From positions 70,573,814 through 70,637,813 of the forward strand of contig NC_031769.1 of NCBI RefSeq assembly GCF_001522545.3: DNA of 64,000 nucleotides, in the 5' to 3' direction. The DNA is from Parus major (Eukaryota > Chordata > Aves > Passeriformes > Paridae). Every line of letters begins with the position of its first letter. Position 1 is the stretch's first letter. The position numbers and the translations under genes were made by a program. Below the pieces are notes generated by a model, which saw only the letters and a list, made by a program, of their open reading frames with translations, ran no database searches and had not been told where the DNA came from. This document shows, one piece after another, positions 49,233 to 60,370 of this stretch.

Positions 49233-49482
49233 AAATAAAATAAAATAAAATAAAATAAAATAANNNNNNNNNNNNNNNNNNNNNNNNNNNNNNNNNNNNN
49301 NNNNNNNNNNNNNNNNNNNNNNNNNNNNNNNNNNNNNNNNNNNNNNNNNNNNNNNNNNNNNNNNNNNNNNNNNNNNNNNNNNNNNNNNNNNNNNNNNNAA
49401 AATAAAATAAAATAAAATAAAATAAAATAAAATAAAATAAAATAAAATAAAATAAAATAAAATAAAATAAAATAAAATAAAT
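49233..49482. repeat. (AAAAT)n pentamer microsatellite containing an assembly gap
   Basis: About 31 bases of (TAAAA)n lie before and 84 after a 135-base run of N. Both flanks have the same unit. The true array length is unknown because the gap lies inside the repeat. The long minus-strand open frame reported across it (LFYFI repeats) is an artefact of the repeat and the N run. Confidence 0.97.
49264..49398. other. Assembly gap, 135 N
   Basis: A run of 135 unknown bases with microsatellite on both sides; it is probably a scaffolding gap of estimated size. Confidence 0.99.
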
Positions 49483-51530
49483 ATTGTGTCTTCTCTTTTC
49501 CCCAGTCTGTGCTACCAAATAGTTTTGGTAATTACATTCTGAATAAGTCATCTTTGAGGCGCAAGGAACTGTCCCTTCATTGTTCATTGACAATGGTGCA
49601 GGTCAGAGAAAATCTACCAAAAAAATGTAAAAATAGAGGTAGCACAGATAAATAGAAATTTAGTCTAGTTTAATTTAAATTGTCTTCAAACTTTCCCAGA
49701 CCAGATTTGTTAAAATTAGAAAAAGTTGTATGTTTTTGCACACTGAGACTGTGGTGCTTTTTGGAACATTACTTCCAAGATACCTTTGACATCCTTTTGG
49801 ATTTCCAGTTCCTGTAAATGTGACCAAGCCACTTTCTCATTTTGCTCAATGCTGGCTCATAAAGAAGTTTTCACAGAGACTTGAAGTATCATACCTTTGA
49901 AACAAAACTGATTCGAAAACTACAGAACAATTAACAATAATTCAAGCAAAACTTAAAGTATATTTTTTAGCCTTTACATATACTTGGGACTTTATAGTTC
50001 ATAGCTGCTGAAGGGTGCTGATCTTTCTAAAACAGAAAAGATTTTTTTTTTTTAAAATAAAAGCATGCAGTTCATATGGAAAATGACCATAAGGAATTCT
50101 TAACATTTTCTTTTCATTTTCTCTTCTGGAAAAAGGAAATTTATCATATTCCAGCAGCAACTGAAAAGGAAGGTAAATTTTTTTTATAGTAATTTTTCTC
50201 TGCTTGAGAAAAATAGAAAAAACCTGGTTGGTAAAGGAAACAATACAGAATTGTCCTCTTTTTTTATTGGTCAAATATCTAATTTTTTTTCTAGGGAATA
50301 CTGAAAAGAAAGCCACCTACATAAATGGAGGTTTTGGGTTTTTTTTTAAGATATGGTTTGAAAAATATCTTTGAGATGAGCTGAATATCTTCCCAAGTCC
50401 CCCTGATACTATTGGGTAAATCCCCAGTGCCTGCCATGGGTGTTTTGTGTTCTACTTTTAGGAGCTAAGTGTGCTATTGAAGAGCTGAGTACCACCTTTT
50501 AAGTGTATATATACTGTACACTGTTTGTGTACTGGGACAACTGAAGATTGACGTATTTTCCTCCAGGTTTCTCCCTGGATCACTCAAACTCCAGTGTAGA
50601 AATATAATTGTGTTTGCAGGCACAGGCCCTAACAAGGCACAGGAAAGGTGACTTCATGCACAGTGGCACAGACTGTTGTCCACTTGCCTTCAAATGTGGA
50701 GACAAAAGCAGATGTCTATCTGCACCCTATTGGAAAATAAGCCTAATGAGCTACTCCAAACTCGCTGTCTAGAAGTTCAGCATATATACAAGACTTTATT
50801 GACAGAGTACATAACAGATTCAGTGTGCATGTCTCACTGCTTCTCCTGCAGATGTAATCCTGCAGTGTGGCTCATAATGAGAGAGGATTTTCAGATGTTT
50901 ATTGAATGCTCTGACTTACAGAATAGCTCATTTTGTCCCTGCTCCTTGGTTCTGGTTCCTAAAGCCTGTTGCTCAGCTGATGCTGAAGCAGAGAAAGCGA
51001 TATGTATCTGCTAACTACAGGTGTTCTGGCAATGGGGCTTTGGCTGATGTGAGAGACTAGCTACGGAACAGGCCATCATCTGAAGATCAAAGTTCAAAAA
51101 GGAAAAATTCAAGGAGTATTTTCACTTCATCTCTCCTTTGCCATTGTAAAATACCACCATAAAATGAGCAGAAATTGCAAATATCTGAAAATGTCCTGAG
51201 ACCTGTCCTGTCCTGGACTTCTGACAATGAGTACATATAATTCTTATTGGATGTTTTGCTTAGGTAGAGTCTTTGTACATGTGCAGAATGGTTGGTCATT
51301 AACCCCTTGAGTGGCTGATTGAACTCCCAGCTTCCTTCAGCCAGAATGCTGCAGAAAAATAATTTGATAAATTTTTGGACAATCTCTCCTGGTGGAAATA
51401 TCAGAGTCCCAGGGATTCTCCTGTCAAAACCTGCCTAGCAGTACATGGGTGTTTCAGTGTGTGCCTCAATTACCAGCCTGGGTGGAAAAACTTCCCATCC
51501 CAGAGATCTCCCTATGCAGCTCTACACCCA

Positions 51531-51565
51531 AAGTTTACCATATAAGTGAGCTATATGGTAAACTT
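51531..51565. repeat. Inverted repeat, 14-bp perfect arms, 7-nt loop
   Basis: AAGTTTACCATATA (51531-51544) is followed after AGTGAGC by its exact reverse complement (51552-51565). A second small inverted repeat (AACTTTT / AAAAGTT) lies just downstream near 51577-51594. The stem is too short for a typical microRNA precursor. Confidence 0.93.
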
Positions 51566-52564
51566 ATATACATATAAACTTTTATACAAAAGTTACAACC
51601 AAAATTAAAAATTCACCTGTATAGACAAGTGCTTGCTGGAGGCTAATTACTGCCTTTCCTCAAGGAGCATTTCAGTCATTCAGATGCATTACTGGATTAT
51701 TGTAGAAACTTCAATTTTTTGATTTAAAAAGTATCATTTAGCATATATGCTATTTATAATTAATTTACTTTGTCTGAAATAAACAAAGTCCATTTGTAAA
51801 TTTATGCATCCTAAGGTGTTTGGTTTTTGTTATGCCTTCTCCAGAACTTTACATTACAAAAGAATTAGAAAGAATAAAAAAAAGAGAGAATTAATTGCAT
51901 TTATACATAAAATGTGCCATTTCTTAATCTTAGATTTTACATTTACATATTTTATAAATCAATAGTTAAATAGAAAAGCAGTAGCTTCTGTGCCTATTTT
52001 TACTTGAATGAATTGACATTCATGCCAGAGGACAGGAAACTTTATGAACTTTTATTTTATGCTGCAAGATGTGTCTTGAAAATTTTGGAAAAATTATGCC
52101 ATCTGGTTACCCATTTGCCCATTGTCAACCATAAAGTAAGGTGGAATAAATGCAGTTTATTCAGCCTCACTAGATTCAAACTAAATCAAAAGCTCAATTT
52201 GTTTGATCTAGATATGATCTGCTGGGATTGATTAAAGTAAAAATGAGTGCCACAGTCCTAGAGTATATTTCAACATCAAAGATGTTTCATTTAGTTCCTT
52301 GAATACAATATGAAGGTAACAGATAAAATCATTCTTTAATGCTAAATCCTTCAGACCAAAAATGCCTGTAAATTAATTTATACACATTATAATTCCAGCA
52401 CACTGGAGTGTCATGGTCTGATAGATTTAGGAATTTTTATTCAAAGTAATTTATAAAAATAATGTTCATGATGCAAAAAATACTTTTCATCATATTTTAT
52501 ATTAGCACCATAGAATTACAGCACCTATTATCCATGACTGAAAGAGAGTATTTGTTGGAAAAAT

Positions 52565-52651
52565 TATAGATTAATTGCTCAGCAGACATTATTTATGACT
52601 ATGATATATGATTATCTATATAATCAATTATATAGATTAATTGCCCAGCAG
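52565..52651. repeat. Direct repeat pair (21 bp, period 66) flanking a hairpin
   Basis: A 21-base sequence beginning TATAGATTAATTGC occurs at 52565-52585 and 52631-52651 with one mismatch. Between and overlapping them, 52614-52637 is an inverted repeat with 11-bp arms (ATCTATATAAT) and a two-base loop. Confidence 0.9.
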
Positions 52652-53624
52652 TTTCTATAATGCTACTGAAAGTGAAGCAGCTACAGCATAACCATTGAAA
52701 ATCTCATCCATGTCTATCTTTGACATACCAAATTGTTGTATTTCAAATGTCAAATTCATAATATTGGAATACTTTCTTCATATGAGCAGCTTTTCAGAGC
52801 TGGAACTTTCTGAAGTAGTTAAGCTTTTGAAAACCCAATGAAGTGGTTCTCAAATTTATCTTTGGAAAGCATATGTTAGTTAGGATGGTATTCACCTCAC
52901 AAATTTATAGCCAGCCAAAAGCTAGTATTGCAACTTGGCTAGATAAATTTAAAAAAAACATGCAAAAGAAACCCCAAAAATCCTCCCACAAAAGTTAAAA
53001 TGAGAATAATTATTTTGGATACCTTGAAAATTTTGACCTAAAATTTAATATTTTTGTTTGCCTCTTTCTTTTTCAGAGAATCAAATGTATAAATGATGAT
53101 TGTGAAAATATTGTTTACCTCCCTCTACTTTTAGCACTTCAGGATGTATATACAACTTGAATGTCAAAGGTTAAGGGTTTAATTTCTCTTGTGCTTAATT
53201 TAAAGAGAGGATATTGAATTCCTGAAACACTTTCTTTCATCCAGCTATCAGATGAGTTTCTATGGGTTGGACTATAGGCTATAATTCTGAAGAATTTTGC
53301 CTTATTTTTGGTTTCAAAAATTTTTAAATATTGTGTAATCTGTTCAAGCCCTCTTTTCACAGAAAGTGGGGAGGGGAAAAGGGAGTATTTATCTGCATCA
53401 CATTCTTATGAAAAACTGAGAAGTGTGTAAGGCTAAATATGTGCTTAGCACCTAGTGCTTATTTCTTGCATCTATTTTAGGCTTTATGTTGTGATGGTCA
53501 TTGTGACAGTTCTGGAGGAAACAGGAACTGGTGATTACTTGCTCTATGCTCAGCAAATCAAATAATTTTCCAGACTGCATGAACCACTACATTTGATACA
53601 TAAATAGTCCATTGTCCCACAGCA

Positions 53625-55200
53625 AAACAAGCAGAGGGGAAGAAGACTGGCCTGTCTGAACAGAGAGCTTTGGCTGGAAAGAGGAGAGTTTTGTCCTTTG
53701 GAAAGACAGTTATCACCATGATGAATCTTCATCACACAGAGGAAAATACAATGACAAAGAATGAGGAAAAGTCTGAGGTACTTGATTACATTGACTCAGT
53801 CTTCAAGAGCAAGTTGTTGTCAGGGTACCCAGCTCCCTGAGCTTCCAGTCATCCTAGAGGAGAGGGGAAAGGGTATGGAACTAAAGTCCCACAGTCCAAA
53901 GGAAAATGGTCAACAACCTACTACACCAGTTAGACACACACAAGTGTATGGGACCAGATGGAATACACACATGGGTACTCAGAGAACTGGCAAAAGTGCT
54001 CAATGAACCGTTTTCCATATTTTATCAGCAGTCCTGTCTAACTGGAGAAGTCCCTGATGACTGGAGGCTGGAAAATATTATTCCCATCTAGTAGAAAGGC
54101 TGGAGGGAAGTTTTGGGAGACTACAGGTCTTCAGTTTGACCTTGGCTCTGGGTAATGCCACAGAGCAGATTACCAAGAGTGCTATGACACAGCATGCAGA
54201 AGACAAATAGGAGTTCAGGCTCAGCCAGTGTGGATTTATAAAAGGTAGGTCCTGCTTGCATCCAGCTGGTGGCTGTTGTTGACCTGGACTTTAATAAAGC
54301 TTTTGGCAATATTTTCTCCTGGAGAAACTGGGTGTTAAAAGCTTCAATGGGTGTACACTTTGCTGGTAAAACCATGTCTGGATGCCAAGGCCCAGAGAGT
54401 GGTGGTGAATGGACTGAAATCCAGCTGTTGGCCAGTCACTAGTGGGATTCCCCAGTGCTCAGTGCTGGGCCAGTTGTGTGTAACATCTTTACAAATTAAC
54501 TTAGCGAGGAGATCAAGAACACCCTCAGTGAATTTGCAGCTGACACCACATTGGGCAGGAGAGTTGATCTGCTGGAGGGTATGAAGGTTCTGCAGAGGGA
54601 TTTGGACAGGATAGATCTATAGACCAAGCCCAGCTGTATGAGGTTAAACAAGATGAAGTACTAGGTAAAGGACCTTCATTTGGATCACAACTCACATGGA
54701 GCCCTGAATGCTGGGGACAGATTGGCTGGAAAGTGATCCAGAAGGATCTGGGCATGTTGTTCGATAGCAGTTTGAACCTGAGCCAATGTGTGCTCAGGTG
54801 GCCAAGAAGGCCAATGGCATCCTGGTTTGTATCAGCAATCGTGTGGCCAGCAGTACCAGGGCAGTGATTGTTCCCCTGTACTTGGCACTTGTGAGGTACT
54901 GCAGAGTGTCCAGAGAAGGGCAACAGAGCTGGGGAAGGGTCTGGAGCAAAAGTCTGGTGAGCAGCACCTGAGGGATGGAGGTGTTTAGCCTGGAGAAAAG
55001 GAGGCTGAGGGGAGACCATATTGCTCTCTACCTGAAAGGGGACTGTAGGTGGTAGTGGTGGGGGAGTTGGCTTATTCTCCCAGATAGCAAGTGATAAAAC
55101 AAAAGGAAATGGCCTCAAGTTTTTCCAGGAGAGGTTTAGATTGGATATTAAGAAAAATTTCTTCATGGAAAGGGTTGTCAGATGTTGGAATAGGCTTCCC
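53625..55200 (+). pseudogene. CR1 ORF2 remnant: reverse transcriptase with all motifs traceable but mutated
   Basis: The piece at 53906-54091 keeps the N-terminal fingers (LLHQLDTHKCMGPDGI, LRELAKVL, YQQSCLTGEVPDDWRLENI). Near 54280-54310 the first catalytic block reads DLDFNKAFG, with the Asp present but the usual following Asp replaced by Gly. Near 54440-54475 the template-grip block reads SGIPQCSVLGQ, with Cys for Gly. The catalytic FADD reads FAAD at 54533-54544, losing the first Asp of the pair. Downstream, 54786-54971 keeps [20 protein letters not shown]. Frameshifts separate these pieces. It is the most complete reverse transcriptase in the window, yet clearly inactive. Confidence 0.92.
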
Positions 55201-55344
55201 AGCAGAGTGGTTGGGTTACCATTCCTGGAGGTATTATTAGTCAGGGACCTGATTTAGTGATAGACTTGGCAGTATTCGGTTAATGGTTGGGCTCAATGAT
55301 CATAAGGGTCTTTTACAACCTAAATTATTATGTGATCCTATGTG
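53625..55344 (+). mobile_element. CR1 LINE, about 1.7 kb, with 3' end
   Basis: A forward CR1 copy starting at the linker between endonuclease and reverse transcriptase (AGGGGAAGAAGACTGG...). It continues through the whole reverse transcriptase and 3' UTR to GTGATCCTATGTGA. The 3' UTR (CCTCAAGTTTTTCCAGGAGA, GGATATTAAGAAAAATTTCT, GGGTTGTCAGATGTTGGAAT) belongs to the same broad type as 27719-27905. It carries many small deletions, so only short open pieces remain. The 213-codon open frame on the opposite strand (54525-55166) is an antisense shadow. Confidence 0.95.
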
Positions 55345-55702
55345 AATATTTTTGTATGCCACTGCTTTCTGCAAACTGTACTTAAGAAGAAAAACTGTAG
55401 AGGAATGTTCCAAGTCTTGGACAGAAAGTATTTACTGAGTTTGGTAGTGGTCTAGGATGGGTAAGTTTAAAAGCAGATGACTTTTGATTATAATAATTTC
55501 CAGTTTTCTATTAAATTAGATTAACATTAGACATAACCACCACTGTTTAAATTATTAAAGTATTGAAATACAATTTCAGGGAGGCACCCTTAATAAATAT
55601 GGGAAATATGTTAATTATGCCTGGCATTGGTTACATTTGAAACTAGTAAAACTATGACCTATTGCAATGGTCTTATCTCAATTTATAAGGATTCCCTGAC
55701 AA
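55345..55702. other. Unique spacer between two CR1 copies
   Basis: About 360 bases of AT-rich sequence with no recognised feature. Confidence 0.5.
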
Positions 55703-55955
55703 TAAGGGCAAGAGAACCTAGTTTTACACCATACCAGGGGAGGTTCAAGTTGAACATTAGGAGGATTTTTTTTCATGGAAATGTGACTGGACTGCCCATG
55801 GAGGTGCTGGAGGCACTGACCCTGGTGTGTTTAAGGAAAGGCTGGATGTGGCACTTAGTGCCATGGTCCTGGTGATGTGGTGGTGTCAGGTCACAAGTCA
55901 GACTCAATGACCTCAGAGGTCTTTTTCCTCCACTTAATTGACTCTGTGATTCTTT
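55703..55955 (+). mobile_element. CR1 LINE, 3' terminal fragment (second subfamily)
   Basis: A forward fragment of about 250 bases. It contains CCAGGGGAGGTTCAAGTTGA, ACATTAGGAGGA, CTGGACTGCCCATGGAGGTG, GGAAAGGCTGGATGTGGCAC, TTAGTGCCATGGTCC and CTCAATGACCTCAGAGGTCT, and ends TTGACTCTGTGATTCTTTA. The 'TGGCACTTAGTGCCATGGTC' block marks a subfamily different from the neighbouring 53625-55344 copy, so the two are separate insertions rather than one broken element. Confidence 0.93.
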
Positions 55956-58900
55956 AATATCCACCTAGCACTGAGCCAACACATGAGACAGCATGCTTGT
56001 ACCAACCCAACCTACAGGCTGATTTATATGAAGTTTTTTTTTCAAATCCTATTTTCACATTAATCCTTGCTCTTCATGGTGCTATGCTATTTCACAAAGA
56101 CAACACCGGTTTTGAATTTGTTGGTCTTAAGAGACCTTTCTTTCCACACCCTCTCCTGTCCAAATGAAAATAAATTCGAGTGATACTGATTTTTCTCTGT
56201 GTCAGTGGCGGAGGAAGGGAATGAGAAACCAGCTTGCTGACACCTGAATTTATTTAAGACACAAAAGAAATATCCTTGCATGCTATTAGCAGTATATCTC
56301 TATAAGAATAATTCATCTGAACAGTGTCTCATGGAGAAGTATGCTTTTACATTTTACAGAAGAGGTAATAAAATTATACATCTTTTGTTTTTATGTCATC
56401 TCTCAGAGCCCGTAAAATATTTTAGTCTAAAATGAACCAACCAACTCTAAACAAACAAGCAAATAAAATTGCCCACAAGAGAAGCAAATGTTCAAGGTTA
56501 TTTTAAAATATGTATTTTTACTTTTGCTATTCTTTATTTAAGTTTCTAGGCTTACGAGTAGAGCATCGATCCTGCTTTTGTGAAGTTGTCTTGCTGTAAT
56601 ATCTGTCTGACACTGCCTTGCATTGGCTGTTCACGTACAGCCTGCTTGCTGTATGTTAGGGCAGTCAGTTCTGCTGAAATGGTTTGTATTTTGGGGTTTG
56701 AATATGTTGCTTGGATGTTTTGTGAGACACAGCCTAGTAAAGGACTAAACAAACACTAGTGCTTTACAGATCAGTGTGTTGTGTTGTAACCACTTGTTAA
56801 TGCTCTATAAGAGTAGGTACATCTTGTTCCAAAGGGAAGCAGCTGAAGGCTACCATCTGGAAAACAAAGCAGTGTAGATGTTAAAGAAAACTGATAAAGG
56901 AATCCTGGCTAATGCAGAACTGACCTTGAAAACTTTTCATTTACCTGTACTGTCATGTGCTGGTATTAAATAGCCTGAAGCTGTCACCCATAACCCAAAT
57001 CTTCCTCCATAAAATGGGCAGCAGAGGTCTTGTACATACAGATGCTGGCAATGCTGTTGAAGGCTGTACTTCCTCCTAGCATTTGCTACTTCATTCTCTG
57101 CCAACATCAGCAACTACTATTGTTTGCTGCCATACTTTGTGTGAACTTCCCTTTAAAAGGTGTTCTTCTCCTTCCTCACAACTTGAGATGACTACAGCTT
57201 CCAGTTAAATGATCTTCCTTGATATACCACAGAAAAATCACATGTGAGTGGGGCTGCTCATTTTTCTGCTTACTTCTCTCAGCTTGATGGTGAGGATTTT
57301 CTGGGCTCTTCTAGCACCAAAGGGGTGCAAGTCCTACTGAAGTCTCACTGACTTCAGCACCAATACAGAGGTTCTCTTTTGGTCACTAATTCATGTAGAA
57401 AGAAAAGGTTAAGCTCACTGAAAAATGTCATGGGTAAACTAACCCACTATAAATACAAAATTCCTATAATTGTAGAAAAAAATTACAATTTCACAGAATT
57501 CTCCACAGCTTGAAGTATAAAATTTTCATTCCTATCAAAGGATATTCACTGGAAAAAGTTACCAAGTTTATTAGAATTTATCTTAATATATTTTTATATC
57601 TCTCTTTAGCAAGATGAAGTTGATAAATGTGATAGACATCTAGAAGTACTACATATTTGAATATTGTTTTGCTATGCACACATCAATTCCCTTTAACCAC
57701 ATGGTTCTGAGCCAACATCACAATAGTTAGGATCTCAACATGTGGTGGCAAAGGACAAATAATAAACAACAGAGGCTAAACCATTTTTTTTCTAAACTAT
57801 GAGATATTTTAAAATTTTAATTAGAAACAACAGGGAGTATATCTGGATATGCAACTGCTCTTCTTGAATACCAAACTGAGTCATATCAGGTGTACTGTAC
57901 AATGCAGCAGATGTCTCACTCCTTTACTATAAATAGAGAAAGCACTGTGGATTGTATTCTATTTGGACTGGAATTCCCAACACAATCTATTGCTAAATAG
58001 CTCTATATTAGCTAAATGAGTTCCATCTACCTAACGTGGTTTATTTTAAGATCAATGTCCAGGAAAGACAATAGCTTCTCCAAAGGTTAAACAAAACAAG
58101 AAAAAAGTACAAAACTTGGTTTGTAAATGAATAAGAAAATTAAATAAAAAGAGAAAAACACGCCACAGCAAAAGACTGTGACTGCTAAAATTTGGACATT
58201 GTGTCTGTGTAACATCATAAATGTTAAGCAGATATTATGCAGCTTAAAGTAAAAAATGGCCATGACAGTAAAAAGCAGACTTCCACGCATATGTAATAGG
58301 AAGCTGGCTTTCATTAAGAACTGCAATAAACAAGCGTGGCAATGATCCGCACTATAGTCATCATACTAATGTTTGTCTCATAACATTCCTCATTAGGAAA
58401 GACTTTTCATTCAGAATTAAAAAGTATAAGAAGGCTTATTAGTGCTGAATTTACTAGCATTCTACTATTTCAGTACCTATACTATTTCATATTTGATAAA
58501 GCAGTCTAATATAAAAAGGAAAAAGAAAGCTGTCAAAGGAATATTTTTTCCTTTTACCAGATGGTGCACACCTTGCATGTTTAGTGATTTGAATTTAAAT
58601 AAAGAGAAAAGAATGTATTTCTGACTACATGTAGGCTGCAGAATTCTAAAACATATTTGATTTAATATTAATACAGTATGTTTTACCAGATGATTTATTT
58701 GATGTACTAAGTAATTTATTTAATCCAGTATCTCACACGTAATACATTACATACCTACTGTGACAGACAATATATCTAATTCAGTAAGGCAAAAGTTTAA
58801 TTCTACAGCTTCTTTGCTCTTCTCAGTCTTCCAAATAAAGATATATTTTATTGGAGTACTGAGTATTAATTTCATTTTAAACAATTTCAAATCCAGTATT

Positions 58901-60325
58901 ACACGTATTAAGAAAAAGTAAACCTATCTCAAGAGTGAAGAGAAAAAAAGGAACTTAGCAGTCTTGTAAATGTGCTTGCATACAAACCACTTGGCTTCAA
59001 TATGCTACTCTTGATAAGTGATATTTGTAATTAGGAATATTTCAACAGCTGCATGTATTCATGAAAATATCAGTAATTTTTAAAGTGCTTTGAATTTATA
59101 TTCACATTCTCTTATTGCTCATTAGTTAAAAATAACATTATGAGTCTGAGGAACAAAAATATTATCGTACAGCCATTCACATGCACTGAATTAACAAAGA
59201 TATTTGTAATTTACCTGTAATCTGGAAATTGTCACCCAAACTGTTTGAAGTATAACTAAGACATAAATGATCTTATTGTAGACATCAGAAATTATGTTAA
59301 AAGACAGACAAAAGGTTCTGGCTGCTTTTCAATGAGATTTTATCAATATGTCCTGGTTCTTTGGTGCATTACTTAAGCAAAGTTGCATGGAATGACACAT
59401 TTTGAAAGAACTTGTACTGTTAAAATCTAAATAACACAAATTTGCATAACAGAATTTTTTAAAAAATTGAGATAGAAAGGTGCTGGTCAAGAAACATGAA
59501 TTTAGAGCATGAAAAACATTCAAGGCAGTAGGAAAGGGACTGTAAAGAAACTGTAACTGGGATTAGAAAGTTCAGTTTTGATAAAGCCTATTTTTCTTTA
59601 ATGGGATAGCAAAGATAAAACATTTGCTGACATTTTTCTTAAATGAGTTTTACTTCAGCCTTTGTGTATTGGCCTGAAATATGGTAACAATACCTTTCTG
59701 TGTAATTGAGAAAATTGCATCTCAGAATTTTTCAATTACAATTTCTCCATCAGAACAACAATACAGTAGTTGAAACATACAGTGTCAAATCCTCTCTCCA
59801 TATAACTCTAAAAAGAATTGGAATTAAGTGGAATGCATGCTGTCGGATCAATAAACTCATTCCACACCCACAATTGGATACATGACATTTACTGTATTTT
59901 ACCTGTGGAACCAGCACATTCAAACTCTAGAGTATTTCTGAATTTATTTATTCCTTCAACTTGATGCCACTGAAAATAGAGGTACATGGAAAGTCTAAGT
60001 TTCAGTCTCCATTGATCAGGGCTTGCAGATGGAGCACACTCCTAAGAGTGGGTTTGTTGAGGAGCTGTTGTTATGCCATCATATTAACATCTAAGTGTGT
60101 TATACCTAGTTATTAGACTAAGTATTGAATAATAAACACCAAGAAGCATGATTCAAATCCCTCACCTGTATTCTATAAAATGAAAACTGAATGAAATTTT
60201 ATTCATCATTTATAAGTCAAAGAACTTTTATTAACCTCATAATATGTTCAAAAAGTAACCAATTTACTCAGAAGTCAGGATCTCTCCTGCTGAAGTTGAT
60301 AAATGATAAAAAAAGAAAATAAAAT

Positions 60326-60370
<45 letters not shown>

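Larger units (their letters stand above)
49483..53624. other. Non-coding DNA with small inverted repeats
   Basis: Unique AT-rich sequence. Contains a perfect 14-bp-arm hairpin at 51531-51565 and a direct/inverted repeat cluster at 52565-52651, both listed separately. A 112-codon open frame at 50676-51014 (plus) and a 105-codon one at 49999-50316 (minus) show no known domain. Confidence 0.5.

Noticed and set aside
49135..49593. 152-codon open frame including unknown residues
   Set aside because: Translation of (AAAAT)n across the N gap.
50676..51014. 112-codon plus-strand open frame
   Set aside because: Cys-rich but without any recognisable spacing of a zinc-binding or secreted family; no splice or promoter support.
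54525..55166. 213-codon open frame on the minus strand
   Set aside because: It is exactly antisense to the CR1 copy at 53625-55344 and has no known domain; a shadow frame.
60270..60368. Poly(A) as the tail of a processed pseudogene
   Set aside because: No gene-like body upstream and no convincing target-site duplication.
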